Assembly: GCF_051262515.1 (NCBI RefSeq) | Contig: NZ_JBIMER010000012.1 | Coordinates: 1-64,000 of the forward strand | Length of the DNA stretch: 64,000 bases | Origin: Arthrobacter_N sp051262515 | Lineage (GTDB): Bacteria; Actinomycetota; Actinomycetes; Actinomycetales; Micrococcaceae | Direction: 5' to 3' | Part shown: one piece after another, positions 49,451-58,024 of the stretch | How the letters are laid out: every line of letters begins with the position of its first letter | Position numbering within the stretch: position 1 is the stretch's first letter | Translations under genes and position numbers: made by a program | The notes under the pieces: model-generated | Databases searched by the model: none | Seen by the model: the letters and a program-made list of their open reading frames with translations, nothing else | Told to the model about the DNA's origin: nothing

Positions 49451-49500
49451 GGCGGCTCCCCGGCCGGAATCCTCGGGAGGAGACCGGCGGGGGAGCCGCC
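49451..49500 (-). terminator. Large hairpin terminator after choice-of-anchor B gene
   Basis: 17-bp arms, GGCGGCTCCCCGGCCGG (49451-49467) and CCGGCGGGGGAGCCGCC (49484-49500), with one mismatch; the loop contains a small CCTC/GAGG stem. It lies 51 bp downstream of the minus-strand gene ending at 49551. Confidence 0.7.
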
Positions 49501-49550
49501 TTGTGGAGCCGATTGTTGTGGAGCGGCCTGGTGCGGCGTGGGGGCCGGCG

Positions 49551-50900
49551 CTACGGGCGCGTATCGCCGCGCGGCTTGAGGATGAACAGCCCACGCTCCA
49601 TGCTGCCGACCGCGACCACGTCGTCGAAGTACGGGTAGTTGCTCCAGCTTCCGCCCTCGAACGTGGCGTTGTCGTTCTCCGGGTAGACGTCGAAGTAGCC
49701 GACTTCGCTCAGCTCGCCGTCGGCCACATTGCTGGAATCCAAGACGCGCAAACCGGAGGTGTAGTTGGACGCGAAGACCTTGTCCCCCTTGGTGTAGAGG
49801 TTGTGGTCGATCGACGCCGTGCCGTTGTCGTGGGTGCCGATCAGCTCGGGGCTTTCGAGGTCGCGGACGTCCCAGATGCGGGTGGAGGTGTTGATGCCGT
49901 TGTAGACCTCGTCCAGCTCGTCGCCGTGCAGGAAATAGCCCTGGTCTTCGGTGAGCCAGCCCTGGTGGCTGTAGCCGTCGTTCGGATAGAACGTGCGGGA
50001 GAGGGTGACGGGGCTGGCCTTGTCCGTCACGTCGGAGATGGTGACCGTGTTCTCCAGGCCCTCGGCGGTGCGCTCGGCGTTGGAGTTCACGCAGATCTCG
50101 CGGTCCGTGTAGCGGGCGTCCGGACCGTCGTACATGACGCACTGGGTGTCGTGGATGTAGCCGGATTCGTCGTAGCAGCCCGCGAAGGCGGGGTTGGCCG
50201 GGTCGTTGATGTCAACCATGTGGAGGCCGCCCTCGCAGGTCCCGGAGCCGATCACGTAGGCGAAGCCGGAGTCCTCGTTGATGTTGACGTTGTGCGCCGC
50301 TCCGAATGCCGCGTAGTGCGCCGTCTCGCCGAAGACCGCGTCCTCGCCGGTCGTCCCGCGCAACTCCGTCAGGTCGAAGACCTGCAGGCCGTGGTCGGTG
50401 TGTTCGGAGACCACGTAGACGTGGTCGTTGGCCACCTTCATGTCCCGCCACACCTGGTTGCCGGCCGTGGAGTGGGTGGGGAGCAGGCCGCGGACCTTGG
50501 GACGCATCGGGTCGGTGATGTCCACGAACGCGGTGCCCTCGACGCCGCCCACGATCGCGTATTCCTTGCCGGTCTCGCCGTCCGTCCAGCCCCAGATGTC
50601 GTTGACGAAGCTCAGGCCCAGGTCCGCGCGGGTGAGGTGGCTCATCATGTCCACGCCGTCGCAGGGGAACGTTTTGGCGGCCATGCCGTTGATGCAGGGC
50701 GCGAAGCTGCCGGGTGCGGAACCCTTCTCGTTGGCCTTGGCCGCGGCGACGTTCTCGAACTCGAACTCCTGGGCGTCCATCGACGGGCTGTGCACGTTGC
50801 CCTTGCCGTCGTCGTGCGCCGTTGCCACCGCGCCGCCGGTGCCGACGGCCAATGCCGCGGCCATCACGGCGGCACCTATTAGGCGAGTCTTGCGAACCAT
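49551..50900 (-). CDS. Secreted choice-of-anchor B / LVIVD-repeat protein
   Basis: A 449-residue exported protein. A signal peptide (RLIGAAVMAAALAVGTGGAV, cleaved near ATA-H) is followed by beta-propeller-like LVIVD-type repeats, seen as GTAFVDITDPMRPKVRGLLP, HGLQVFDLTELRG, GLHMVDINDPANPAFAGCYD and STRIWDVRDLESPELIGTHD. It is a surface or extracellular protein, possibly a binding scaffold. ATG at 50900 starts the signal peptide; the frame further upstream is discarded. Confidence 0.82.
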   Translation of the reverse strand: MVRKTRLIGAAVMAAALAVGTGGAVATAHDDGKGNVHSPSMDAQEFEFENVAAAKANEKGSAPGSFAPCINGMAAKTFPCDGVDMMSHLTRADLGLSFVNDIWGWTDGETGKEYAIVGGVEGTAFVDITDPMRPKVRGLLPTHSTAGNQVWRDMKVANDHVYVVSEHTDHGLQVFDLTELRGTTGEDAVFGETAHYAAFGAAHNVNINEDSGFAYVIGSGTCEGGLHMVDINDPANPAFAGCYDESGYIHDTQCVMYDGPDARYTDREICVNSNAERTAEGLENTVTISDVTDKASPVTLSRTFYPNDGYSHQGWLTEDQGYFLHGDELDEVYNGINTSTRIWDVRDLESPELIGTHDNGTASIDHNLYTKGDKVFASNYTSGLRVLDSSNVADGELSEVGYFDVYPENDNATFEGGSWSNYPYFDDVVAVGSMERGLFILKPRGDTRP

Positions 50901-51069
50901 GTTGTACCTCCACAGGGGGTGACCGGCCGTCGACTGCGGAGGATAGCTGCGCAGGGTGCGGCCCGTCGGGTGAATTGGATGTCGTGAGCCTACCGACATT
51001 TATCACCTTTTGTGAAGCCAGTCACATGAATGCGCGAAAAGATCAGCGCCGTGACGGAACGTGCATAAA

Positions 51070-51423
51070 TTACAGCGCGACGACGGCTATCCCCAGCGCG
51101 CCCAGCACCAGAACCGCCGCCGTCGTCCAGGCGGCGGCACCGGCGTCGGCCCGGATTCGGCCCGCGGCGATGCCGCGCGACTGCGCGTCGTAGCGGCGCC
51201 GCTGGGTGAGGTAGATGCCCAGCGCGGTGGCCCCGGAGACCGCGATCAGGGCCACCATCCACCATCCGTAGTAGGGCAGCCAGCGGATGAACACCGCGCT
51301 GGCGACGAACAGGGCCATCATGGTCCGGCCCCACGCCATGACCGTGCGCTCGGGTTGGAGCCCGGGGTCGTCGTGGAGGCGGGGCCGCGGGGACGGGCGC
51401 CGGCGTCGTGCGGGCCGCGCCAT
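51070..51423 (-). CDS. DUF202 membrane protein
   Basis: A 117-residue protein. A basic N-terminus (ARPARRRRPSPRPRL) is followed by LQPERTVMAWGRTMMALFVA, the DUF202 signature, and three membrane segments. It is co-encoded with a second DUF202/YidH protein; its ATG overlaps the upstream stop as TGATG. Function unknown; paired DUF202 genes probably form a hetero-oligomeric membrane protein (inference). Confidence 0.82.
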   Translation of the reverse strand: MARPARRRRPSPRPRLHDDPGLQPERTVMAWGRTMMALFVASAVFIRWLPYYGWWMVALIAVSGATALGIYLTQRRRYDAQSRGIAAGRIRADAGAAAWTTAAVLVLGALGIAVVAL

Positions 51424-51800
51424 CAGTCCAGAGCCACCAGCACGACGACGACGCCGGCCGCCAGCGCCCCGCCGATCCCCAGCAACGGTACGATCAGCGG
51501 GAGGGGGAGCGGGCGGCCGTGGCGCATGCTCGCCTCGACGCGGAGCCAGCGGAAGGCCGCGCCCAGGCTGATCAGCATGCCGATGCAGATGATCCCGATC
51601 GAGAGTCCCTGGCGCAGGGGGGCGGCGAACAGTTCGGCCGCGAACGCCTCCAGCGCGATGCCGCCGGCGAGGAACGCCAGCGAGGTCCTGATCCAGGCGA
51701 GGAAGGTGCGCTCGTTCGCGAGGGTGAAGCGCGGGTCCGGCTCGGCTCCTCCCGGCAGCAACCGGCCCGCCAGCCAGCCGCGTTCGCTGTTCTCCGCCAT
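51423..51800 (-). CDS. YidH/DUF202 membrane protein
   Basis: A 125-residue protein with RFTLANERTFLAWIRTSLAF (DUF202 signature) followed by membrane segments GGIALEAFAAELFA, LSIGIICIGMLISLGAAF and a C-terminal VPLLGIGGALAAGVVVVLVA. ATG at 51800 (MAENSERGWL) is chosen as the family start; the frame continues upstream to 51842. It is the first gene of the two-gene DUF202 unit. Confidence 0.83.
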   Translation of the reverse strand: MAENSERGWLAGRLLPGGAEPDPRFTLANERTFLAWIRTSLAFLAGGIALEAFAAELFAAPLRQGLSIGIICIGMLISLGAAFRWLRVEASMRHGRPLPLPLIVPLLGIGGALAAGVVVVLVALD

Positions 51801-52014
51801 CGGGTTCCCGCCTCTCGGTGCCGGGCGCCCTGTTCGCGGCACCCGAATCGATGCTACCCGCGGCGCGATGCCACCCGTGCGGCGTGCTGGAATTCACGTG
51901 GAGTTAACGCCGTCCACACGTCGGGACGGTGGGGGTTCCTGAAGACTGGGGACACCGGTTCCGGCGGCGCCTCCGGGCGGTCCGGCGGACCACAATCGAA
52001 GAGGGGACCGTCCG

Positions 52015-52218
52015 ATGGAAACAGAAACAGGCTTCACCGCGCTGGACGTGGGGGACACCGTCATCGCCAGCGGGTACTCGGTGCCGACCGTGGTCGGGAC
52101 CGTGCAGCAGATCGACCTCGCCATGGGGGTGCTCTGGGTTCTGGATGCGGGCGGCAACCGCCGGCTGGTCAACGAGGGCGACTACGCCGTGCGGCGCCAG
52201 GACGGCGCCCCGTTGTAA
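52015..52218 (+). CDS. Hypothetical small protein (67 aa)
   Basis: A 67-residue acidic protein. The alternation GDTVIASGYSVPTVVGTVQQ and LAMGVLWVLDAGGNRRLVNE suggests an SH3-like beta barrel. GAGGGGACCGTCCG lies before the ATG. Coding quality is good, but I recognise no family. It precedes the D-serine-deaminase-like gene by 76 bp. Confidence 0.6.
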   Translation: METETGFTALDVGDTVIASGYSVPTVVGTVQQIDLAMGVLWVLDAGGNRRLVNEGDYAVRRQDGAPL

Positions 52219-52294
52219 AAGGACACGTGGGGCGGTAGATTCCGCAAAAACCGATGAGCAGACGCCCGTGCGCCCAATGGTGAGGAATCCGTCC

Positions 52295-53566
52295 ATGTTG
52301 TTGCCGTCCCTCGACGAACTGAAGAACGCCCGCATCCGCCCCGAGGACAAGGGGCTGCCGCAGCGGGCCGTCGGCCTGACGGTGGGCGAGTTCCTGGCCA
52401 CCGGACCGAAGCTGTCCGAGTTCTGGACGCCGCTGGTGGTGCTGGACGACTCCCGACTCAGGCACAACGTGTCCGTCCTGGCGGACTGGTGCGCCGGGCA
52501 TGGCTTCGAGCTCATGCCCCACGGAAAGACGACGATGGCGCCGCTGCTCTGGCGCCGGCAGTTGGAGGCGGGCGCCACGGGGATCACCCTGGCGACCATG
52601 GGGCAGGTGCGGGCCGCGCGCGGCTTCGGGTTCGATTCGATCATGTTGGCCAACGAACTCGTCTTCCCGGATGCGCTGCGCTATATCGCGGGCGAGCTGG
52701 CGGATCCGGATTTCGAGTTCCATTGTTGGGCGGATTCGGTGGCCGGTGTGGAGGCGATGGACGAGGCGCTCGCCGGGGCTCAGGCGCACCGTCCGCTGAA
52801 CGTGTGCGTGGACCTTGGCTGGGCGGACAACGGGCGCACCGGCGTCCGCACGGTCGCCGAGGCGGTTGCCATCGCTGACCGGATCGAGCGCTCCAGCCAT
52901 CTGCGGCTGGCCGGCATCGCCGCCTACGAGGGCACCCTGGCGCACGATCGGTCGGCGGAGGGCGTCTCGCGCGTGCGGCGCTACCTGGAATCCGTCGTCG
53001 AGTTCCACGGTGCGCTCGCCGGCAGGTTCGGGGACGCGGAGATGCTGGTGACGATCGGCGGGAGCGCGTTCTTCGACGTCGTCGCCGAGATCCTGGCGCC
53101 GGCGATGGCCGCGGCGCGGAACACCCGGTGGGTTCTCCGGTCCGGCGCGTACATCACGCACGACGAGGGCTTCTACCAGTCCGTCTCGCCGCTGGACGCG
53201 GCCGTCGCCGGACCCGCGGACGCGCTGAGGCCGGCCGCGCGGGGCCTTGCGCGCGTCATCTCCCATCCCGAACCCGGGCTTTCGCTGCTCGACGGCGGCA
53301 AGCGCGACTTCCCCTACGACGAGGACCTGCCCGTTCCGCTGGCACGCGCTGGGTCCGGCCCCGCGACGCTCGCGCACAGGACCACACAACTGGCCGATCA
53401 GCACACCTTCGTCCGCGGGGCGGAGGACGACCAGCTGGAGGTCGGGACGCTGGTTTGGCTCGGCCTATCCCACCCCTGCACCACCTTCGACAAGTGGCGG
53501 ATCATCCCGGTCGTGGCCGAGTTCGGCTCGGAGGACGTCGTGGAACTGGTCCAGACGTACTTCTAG
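52295..53566 (+). CDS. D-serine/D-threonine deaminase-like PLP enzyme (alanine-racemase fold)
   Basis: A 423-residue fold-type III PLP enzyme. ELMPHGKTTMAPLLWRRQLE carries the PLP Lys in the N-terminal TIM barrel. The C-terminal beta domain ends with WLGLSHPCTTFDKWRIIPVV, whose His and Cys match the zinc ligands of DSD1-type D-serine dehydratases. It probably deaminates D-amino acids. I start at ATG 52295 (MLLPSLDEL) with GAGGA upstream; ATG 52277 is possible. Confidence 0.82.
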   Translation: MLLPSLDELKNARIRPEDKGLPQRAVGLTVGEFLATGPKLSEFWTPLVVLDDSRLRHNVSVLADWCAGHGFELMPHGKTTMAPLLWRRQLEAGATGITLATMGQVRAARGFGFDSIMLANELVFPDALRYIAGELADPDFEFHCWADSVAGVEAMDEALAGAQAHRPLNVCVDLGWADNGRTGVRTVAEAVAIADRIERSSHLRLAGIAAYEGTLAHDRSAEGVSRVRRYLESVVEFHGALAGRFGDAEMLVTIGGSAFFDVVAEILAPAMAAARNTRWVLRSGAYITHDEGFYQSVSPLDAAVAGPADALRPAARGLARVISHPEPGLSLLDGGKRDFPYDEDLPVPLARAGSGPATLAHRTTQLADQHTFVRGAEDDQLEVGTLVWLGLSHPCTTFDKWRIIPVVAEFGSEDVVELVQTYF

Positions 53567-53634
53567 GCTCGGCGTTAGATCCCGCGTGGAGGTCCGTCGG
53601 ACGATGGGCCGTACCCCAAGGGTGGTGGGCCGAT

Positions 53635-54192
53635 TCAGAAGGGCGGCGGGTCGTCGTCCGGGGGAGGCGCCACGCCTTCGGCGTTCACGCGGTGTGCGGT
53701 CGCGCGGTGTGTGGATGCCCGAGGGGTTCCGCCGTCCGCCGACAACAACGGCTGGCGTTTCCGCATGGCCCGGATGCGGGGTCGGGAAGGATTCACGTGG
53801 CGTGCGGTGCTGCGGCGGGGCTTCGAGGGATCCTGCTCCGGGGTGTGGTCGCTGATGTACAGCTCGGCCATGAGCCAGGGGTAGTCGTCGCCACCAAGTG
53901 ATTCGTAGGAATCGATGTCCACCTGCCGTTGGGCGTCGATGTATTCCTGGGTGCGCGCGAGTTCGTCGCGCCGGCGCAGTGACGCGAGGGCCTCATCGGC
54001 GTCGGCGGACGGCCATTCGAGGTTCTTCTCGGCCCACGCGATCAGCTCGGCGTTCGAGTGCTCGATGGTTTCCGGATCGGGCTGCGAGGCGGGGGCGTCC
54101 CAGGGATCCCACGAGTCCTCCGTGGCATCGCGGTGGCCACCGGCATTCGGCTCGTCCCTGCCGACAGGCTCGGTGCCGCGGCGAGGATCGTC
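53635..54192 (-). pseudogene. Untranslated in-frame C-terminal tail of the DUF222/HNH gene
   Basis: 185 codons continue in the same frame after the TGA at 54193-54195, without a start codon. They read acidic, protein-like sequence (HRDATEDSWDPWDAPASQPD; AELIAWAEKNLEWPSADADE; YESLGGDDYPWLMAELYISD) before a Pro/Asp end. This looks like the original C-terminus of the endonuclease gene, cut off by a nonsense change. Confidence 0.55.
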
Positions 54193-55788
54193 TCAGCCCG
54201 GTGAGGCCTTCACCGCGGGGTCGGAGGCTTTCGCCAGGTACTCGGCAGCGCCCGTTGGATTTGCCCAAGGGGCCTCGGGTGTGGACTTCCGGGCGGTGTT
54301 CCAGAGGGTGGAGACCAACAGGGTCCCGTTCGGGAGTTGCTCCATGGTGAGAATGCCGAGGGATTTAAGGCGGTGACATCGCTTGCATAGCAAGGCAAGG
54401 TTATTCAGATCTGTGGTCCCGCCGTGCTGCCATTCGACGGTGTGGTCCGGTTCGCACCAGACTGCGGGCCGGTTGCAGCCCGGCGTGCGGCAGGTATGGT
54501 CGCGGTGGGTCAGCGCTCGGCGTTGTGCTGGCGTGGGACGGTAGCGCTCGTGCGCCCAATCGATGATGGCGCCGTCGAACGGATCCGTCAGGATCCGCCA
54601 CCATGAGGGGGCCTGGGCCAGCAGCATCGCGGCGGATTCCTCGTCGATCGCGCCGAGCCGTTGCGCGGTGGGCACAGCGGCTCCTGGAGGGAGCGGAACG
54701 CTGCCGAGGCCGCCTGTACGCTGTCCGCTGGAATGCATACCGCCAGCATTTCGATCGGCAGGCTGGTTGTCGTCATTTTCGTTGCCAGCATTCTGGTTGT
54801 CGGCGCGGAGACCGGGCAGTAGGGTTGCCGGAACGGTGATGGTGACATGTGGTTGGACGTTCTCAAGCCCAGAGCCGTCGGGGCCGGCGAGCATGTGGTC
54901 ACTGAAGACATCGGTGCGCAACTGATCCATGGTGCGGACTTCGGTCGGGTCGTCTCCGTCTTCGGCCGCACCGCCGGCCAGTTCCCGGGCGTTCTTCTTG
55001 AGGACTTGAGCCTGGTTGTGCACGCGATCGTAGATGGCCTCCGCCTTCGCCGCTTCCAGCGCGACGGTCAGATAGGCCAGGCCGTCGCCGCCGGGTTCGA
55101 TGCGGAAGAACCGCCCCTCGAGGGCCTTCTTCGAGCGCTTGGAGAACGATTCCGGATCGTACTGCTCCAGCAGGTATTTTCCCTTGGCGCGTATGGAAGC
55201 TGGGTTCCGTCCGTCGGCATACGTCAGGAGCTTGAGCCCGAGTTCGTTGCGGCTTGCCTTGGCGGCACGTTCTTCGGCGGAGACGGCGCGCACCCAGGTC
55301 TCGACGGCGGCCTGATCGGACGCATCGGGTGCCGGAATGGCCCGCGGGGTGATGCGGAGTGCCTGATCGGCGATGGCGTCCACATGTGACCCGCCGATGG
55401 AACCGGCCGCGAGGGCCTCGAGTACTTCGGGGAGGTCCGTGGCAAGGGTTTCCGCCCGATTGAGGAGCCGTTCGGCGGTCCCGGCCGAGACCGATTGGAC
55501 TATGGCGATGTGTTCGACCGCAGCCTCGAATCCCATGTGCGTGACGAGGTTCCCGGTGCGGGCGGAGATGGACATGCCGGGATTGGAGTCCAGAACGTCG
55601 AGGCGCGGGGGCGCCTTCCGCTGGGCATCGTCGTGTAGGCGGATCATGGCCTCATGCGTTCGGGCTTCGGCAAAGCGGCGGAGTTGCTCGGCCTGCTCGA
55701 ACTTGGTTCCCGCATTCCTGGTGCGCGCGTCAGGGTCGGGGGTGAGGATCCACCCGCCAACCCTGATCGAATCTTCGTTCGCGTCCAT
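54193..55788 (-). CDS. DUF222/HNH endonuclease (13E12-repeat type)
   Basis: A 531-residue protein. The N-terminal DUF222 domain (~20-300) has RLLNRAETLATDLPEVLEAL and VDAIADQALRITPRAIPAPD. The HNH domain (~430-475) is HRDHTCRTPGCNRPAVWCEP, DHTVEWQHGGTTDLNNLALL and CKRCHRLKS, with all zinc and catalytic residues. Such genes are multicopy in mycobacteria and Arthrobacter relatives and are suspected mobile-type endonucleases. The coding frame continues past its TGA. ATG at 55788. Confidence 0.88.
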   Translation of the reverse strand: MDANEDSIRVGGWILTPDPDARTRNAGTKFEQAEQLRRFAEARTHEAMIRLHDDAQRKAPPRLDVLDSNPGMSISARTGNLVTHMGFEAAVEHIAIVQSVSAGTAERLLNRAETLATDLPEVLEALAAGSIGGSHVDAIADQALRITPRAIPAPDASDQAAVETWVRAVSAEERAAKASRNELGLKLLTYADGRNPASIRAKGKYLLEQYDPESFSKRSKKALEGRFFRIEPGGDGLAYLTVALEAAKAEAIYDRVHNQAQVLKKNARELAGGAAEDGDDPTEVRTMDQLRTDVFSDHMLAGPDGSGLENVQPHVTITVPATLLPGLRADNQNAGNENDDNQPADRNAGGMHSSGQRTGGLGSVPLPPGAAVPTAQRLGAIDEESAAMLLAQAPSWWRILTDPFDGAIIDWAHERYRPTPAQRRALTHRDHTCRTPGCNRPAVWCEPDHTVEWQHGGTTDLNNLALLCKRCHRLKSLGILTMEQLPNGTLLVSTLWNTARKSTPEAPWANPTGAAEYLAKASDPAVKASPG

Positions 55789-55952
55789 GTATAAACTCTA
55801 GAACTTGATACCGACAATTTGGCGGGGATCCAGATATTGGGGACAACTTCCCGTGCTCGCGCGAGGCTGGCTCCCTGGGGAGGGTTGGTGTGCGTCGCCC
55901 ACGCCCCGCCAAAGCGGTCGGACGCCCTCGGCCAAGGCGACCCAGCGCCGCG

Positions 55953-55978
55953 GGCCCGCCGCGATATCGCGGCGGGCC
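55953..55978. terminator. Perfect 26-bp palindrome downstream of MHS pseudogene
   Basis: Arms GGCCCGCCGCGAT and ATCGCGGCGGGCC abut with no spacer. It lies 18 bp after the stop of the broken MHS transporter (minus) and probably folds as its terminator hairpin with a 4-nt loop. Confidence 0.6.
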
Positions 55979-55996
55979 AACGGCGTCGAACGTTGG

Positions 55997-56881
55997 TTAT
56001 TTGATGGTGGCGAGGTCCCGGTCGCGTCCCTCGGGTGCGAGCATCACGGCGACCGCGCAGACAGCCAGCACGCCAACCCAGAGGCCGCCGAGGGCGATCG
56101 TGCCCGCCGTCGCAGCCATGATGCCGGCCGCGATCATCGGCGTGAAACCGGCGCCGATCGTCGAGGACGCCTGGTAGGCGATCGACGAGCCGGTGTAGCG
56201 AACGCGGGTCGGGAACATCTCGGCGATGAAGGCGGCGAGCGGGCCGAACATGAAGCCTTGGATGGCCTGTCCCAGGATGACCGTCGTGGCGTACCCGGAG
56301 ACGGTGCCGGTGCCCACCAGATGCAGGATCGGGAAGGCCGCGGCCATGCCGGCGACCATGCCCGCCAGGAGGATCTTCTTGCGGCCGTACCTGTCGCACA
56401 GCCGCGCGCTGACGATGGTGGCGCCGAGCATCGCGACGGCGGCCAGGGCCTTGGCGTTGAGCACGCCGGTCTTGTCCGCGCCGTGGGACACGGCCTCGCT
56501 GACGGCCCAGACGGTGACCATGCCGGCCATGGTGAACTGCGCGACGCCGGCCAAGGTGCCGAGGGCGAGCTGGCGCGGGTGGCGGCCAAACACCTCGAGG
56601 ATCGGCAGGCGGCGCTTTTCAGCCTCGTGGTCCAGTTTCTGGAACAGCGGGCTCTCGGAGATCTTGAGCCGGATCACCAGGGCGATGGCCACAAGCACTG
56701 CGCTGATCAGGAAGGGGATCCGCCAACCCCAGGCGAGGAACTGCTCGTCCGGCAGCAGCGTGGCCGCGGACATGGCCAGGGTGGCCAGGGCCGCGCCGGC
56801 GGGAGCTCACATGTTGGCGAAGCCGGCCGCGAAGCCGCGCTTGCCGCCCGGGGCCTGCTCGAGGGCGATGAGCATGATCGC
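55997..56881 (-). pseudogene. MHS-family MFS transporter, N-terminally truncated with nonsense codon
   Basis: From 56773 downward, 258 codons encode the second half of a metabolite:H+ symporter (FLAWGWRIPFLISAVLVAIA; ARLCDRYGRKKILLAGMVAG; GPLAAFIAEMFPTRVRYTGS). Homology continues upstream in the same frame (MLIALEQAPGGKRGFAAGFA then NM) across a TGA at 56807-56809, where relatives have Gly (GGA) in NMGAPAGA. Beyond ~56881 similarity ends, so helices 1-4 are missing. Both lesions argue for a dead gene. Confidence 0.75.
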
Positions 56882-57133
56882 TCGGGAATGCCAAGGTGCG
56901 TGCGCTGCGCGACTTCGCGACGTCGGAACTGGGGTGAGAGCGTGGCGCCGATGCAGCGCGCGGCGCCGGACGCGTAGGCACGGGTTGAGGTTCGCGCCGG
57001 AGGGGCACCACGGAGGCAATCGGACGACGGTAGCGTCGGCACCCATGGACCGCGCGGGCTTGGACGATGCCCGGCGGGGTCGATGGTGCCGCCTTGGAAT
57101 CAGCCCCCAGGCAGTTGCATCCAGCCGTCCCTC
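56882..57133. other. Intergenic stretch upstream of MHS pseudogene, origin unclear
   Basis: This 252-bp stretch replaces the expected 5' part of the MHS gene. One minus-strand frame gives ARCIGATLSPQFRRREVAQR with protein-like character but no start or family. It may be foreign DNA joined by the event that truncated the transporter. No terminal repeats are visible. Confidence 0.35.
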
Positions 57134-57859
57134 TCAGGAGGACATTCGGGTGCGCGCGGAAGGGGGCTGGCGCATTTGGAGCCCGTGGGGTTGGCCCTCT
57201 TCGAACGCCTGGGCGAATCGCATGAAGGCCTGCGTCAGGTGCTGACGCATGGCCTCTTCGGCCTGTCCCGCATCGCAGTCCCTGATGGCCTCCCAGACTG
57301 CGCGGTGCTCTGCGTGGGTGATCTCGCCGCCGATGTCCGCCGGGTAGAGCCTGAACATGTGCAAATGGCAGTGCGTTTGGGCGTAGGCACCTTGGACCAC
57401 GCGGTTGCCCGTGGCCGAGAGGATCAGGTCGTGGAACCGCGCGTCGTGTCCGACGAGGCCGCTGCGGATGTCCGCTACGTCACCGACATGCGCCTCGAAC
57501 TCGTCGAGTTCCCTCGCCAACCTGCGCGCCGGGTTGTCCAGGCGATCGACGGCGACGGATCGCGCCGCCCATGGTTCAACCAGCAGCCGGAACTCGAATA
57601 GCTCGCGGAGTCCGGCAAGATCCAGGAGTGCCGTGGTGCTGTAACCGCGGCCAGACGTGGCCACCACGAGGTTGTCCCCCTGCAACCTGTGGAGGGCTTC
57701 GCGCACCGGTGTCGGGGAGACCCCAAGACTCCGGGAAACGGCTTCGATGTTCACCCGCGTCCCCGGCGGTATCCGGTTGGCGAGGATCTGCGCGCGCAGC
57801 TCCTCGTACACCTCGCCGGTCGACAGCTTCGCCCGAGCGGTGGCCCGTTCCTCATCCAC
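57134..57859 (-). CDS. GntR-family regulator with FCD domain
   Basis: A 241-residue regulator. The winged HTH reads YEELRAQILANRIPPGTRVN and AVSRSLGVSPTPVREALHRL. The all-helical FCD domain (~95-225) has DIRSGLVGHDARFHDLILSA and HAEHRAVWEAIRDCDAGQAE, with the Asp/His ligands that bind metal and a carboxylate effector. It is divergent from the sugar-acid operon starting at 58025, so it likely represses that operon until its sugar acid is present. Confidence 0.88.
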   Translation of the reverse strand: MDEERATARAKLSTGEVYEELRAQILANRIPPGTRVNIEAVSRSLGVSPTPVREALHRLQGDNLVVATSGRGYSTTALLDLAGLRELFEFRLLVEPWAARSVAVDRLDNPARRLARELDEFEAHVGDVADIRSGLVGHDARFHDLILSATGNRVVQGAYAQTHCHLHMFRLYPADIGGEITHAEHRAVWEAIRDCDAGQAEEAMRQHLTQAFMRFAQAFEEGQPHGLQMRQPPSARTRMSS

Positions 57860-57976
57860 GTGTACCCCTTTGTTCCACGGTCCTGAACCTGAACTCTACG
57901 AGAGTGCGGGCCTCCGTGTGGCGGAAATGACCCCGAGGGATTGATTTCCAAACCCTCTTGCAATGCTCCAAGAATC

Positions 57977-58002
57977 ATATAGGGTTTTCATCAATCCTAT
58001 AT
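57977..58002. promoter_or_regulatory. Operator-like dyad ATATAGG-N12-CCTATAT
   Basis: A perfect 7-bp inverted repeat with a 12-bp spacer in the AT-rich divergent promoter between the GntR gene and the sugar-acid operon, 23 bp before the first start codon. It probably overlaps the -10 region and is the best candidate for the GntR operator. Confidence 0.6.
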
Positions 58003-58024
58003 TCAATGTAACGAAGGGCACATT

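Noticed and set aside
54193..54195. TGA in the DUF222/HNH frame as selenocysteine
   Set aside because: No redox context, no selenoprotein family match and no visible SECIS-like hairpin directly after it; nonsense or simple readthrough is likelier.
56807..56809. TGA in the MHS transporter as recoding
   Set aside because: Gly is expected at this place and the gene is also truncated upstream, so it is a decayed gene.
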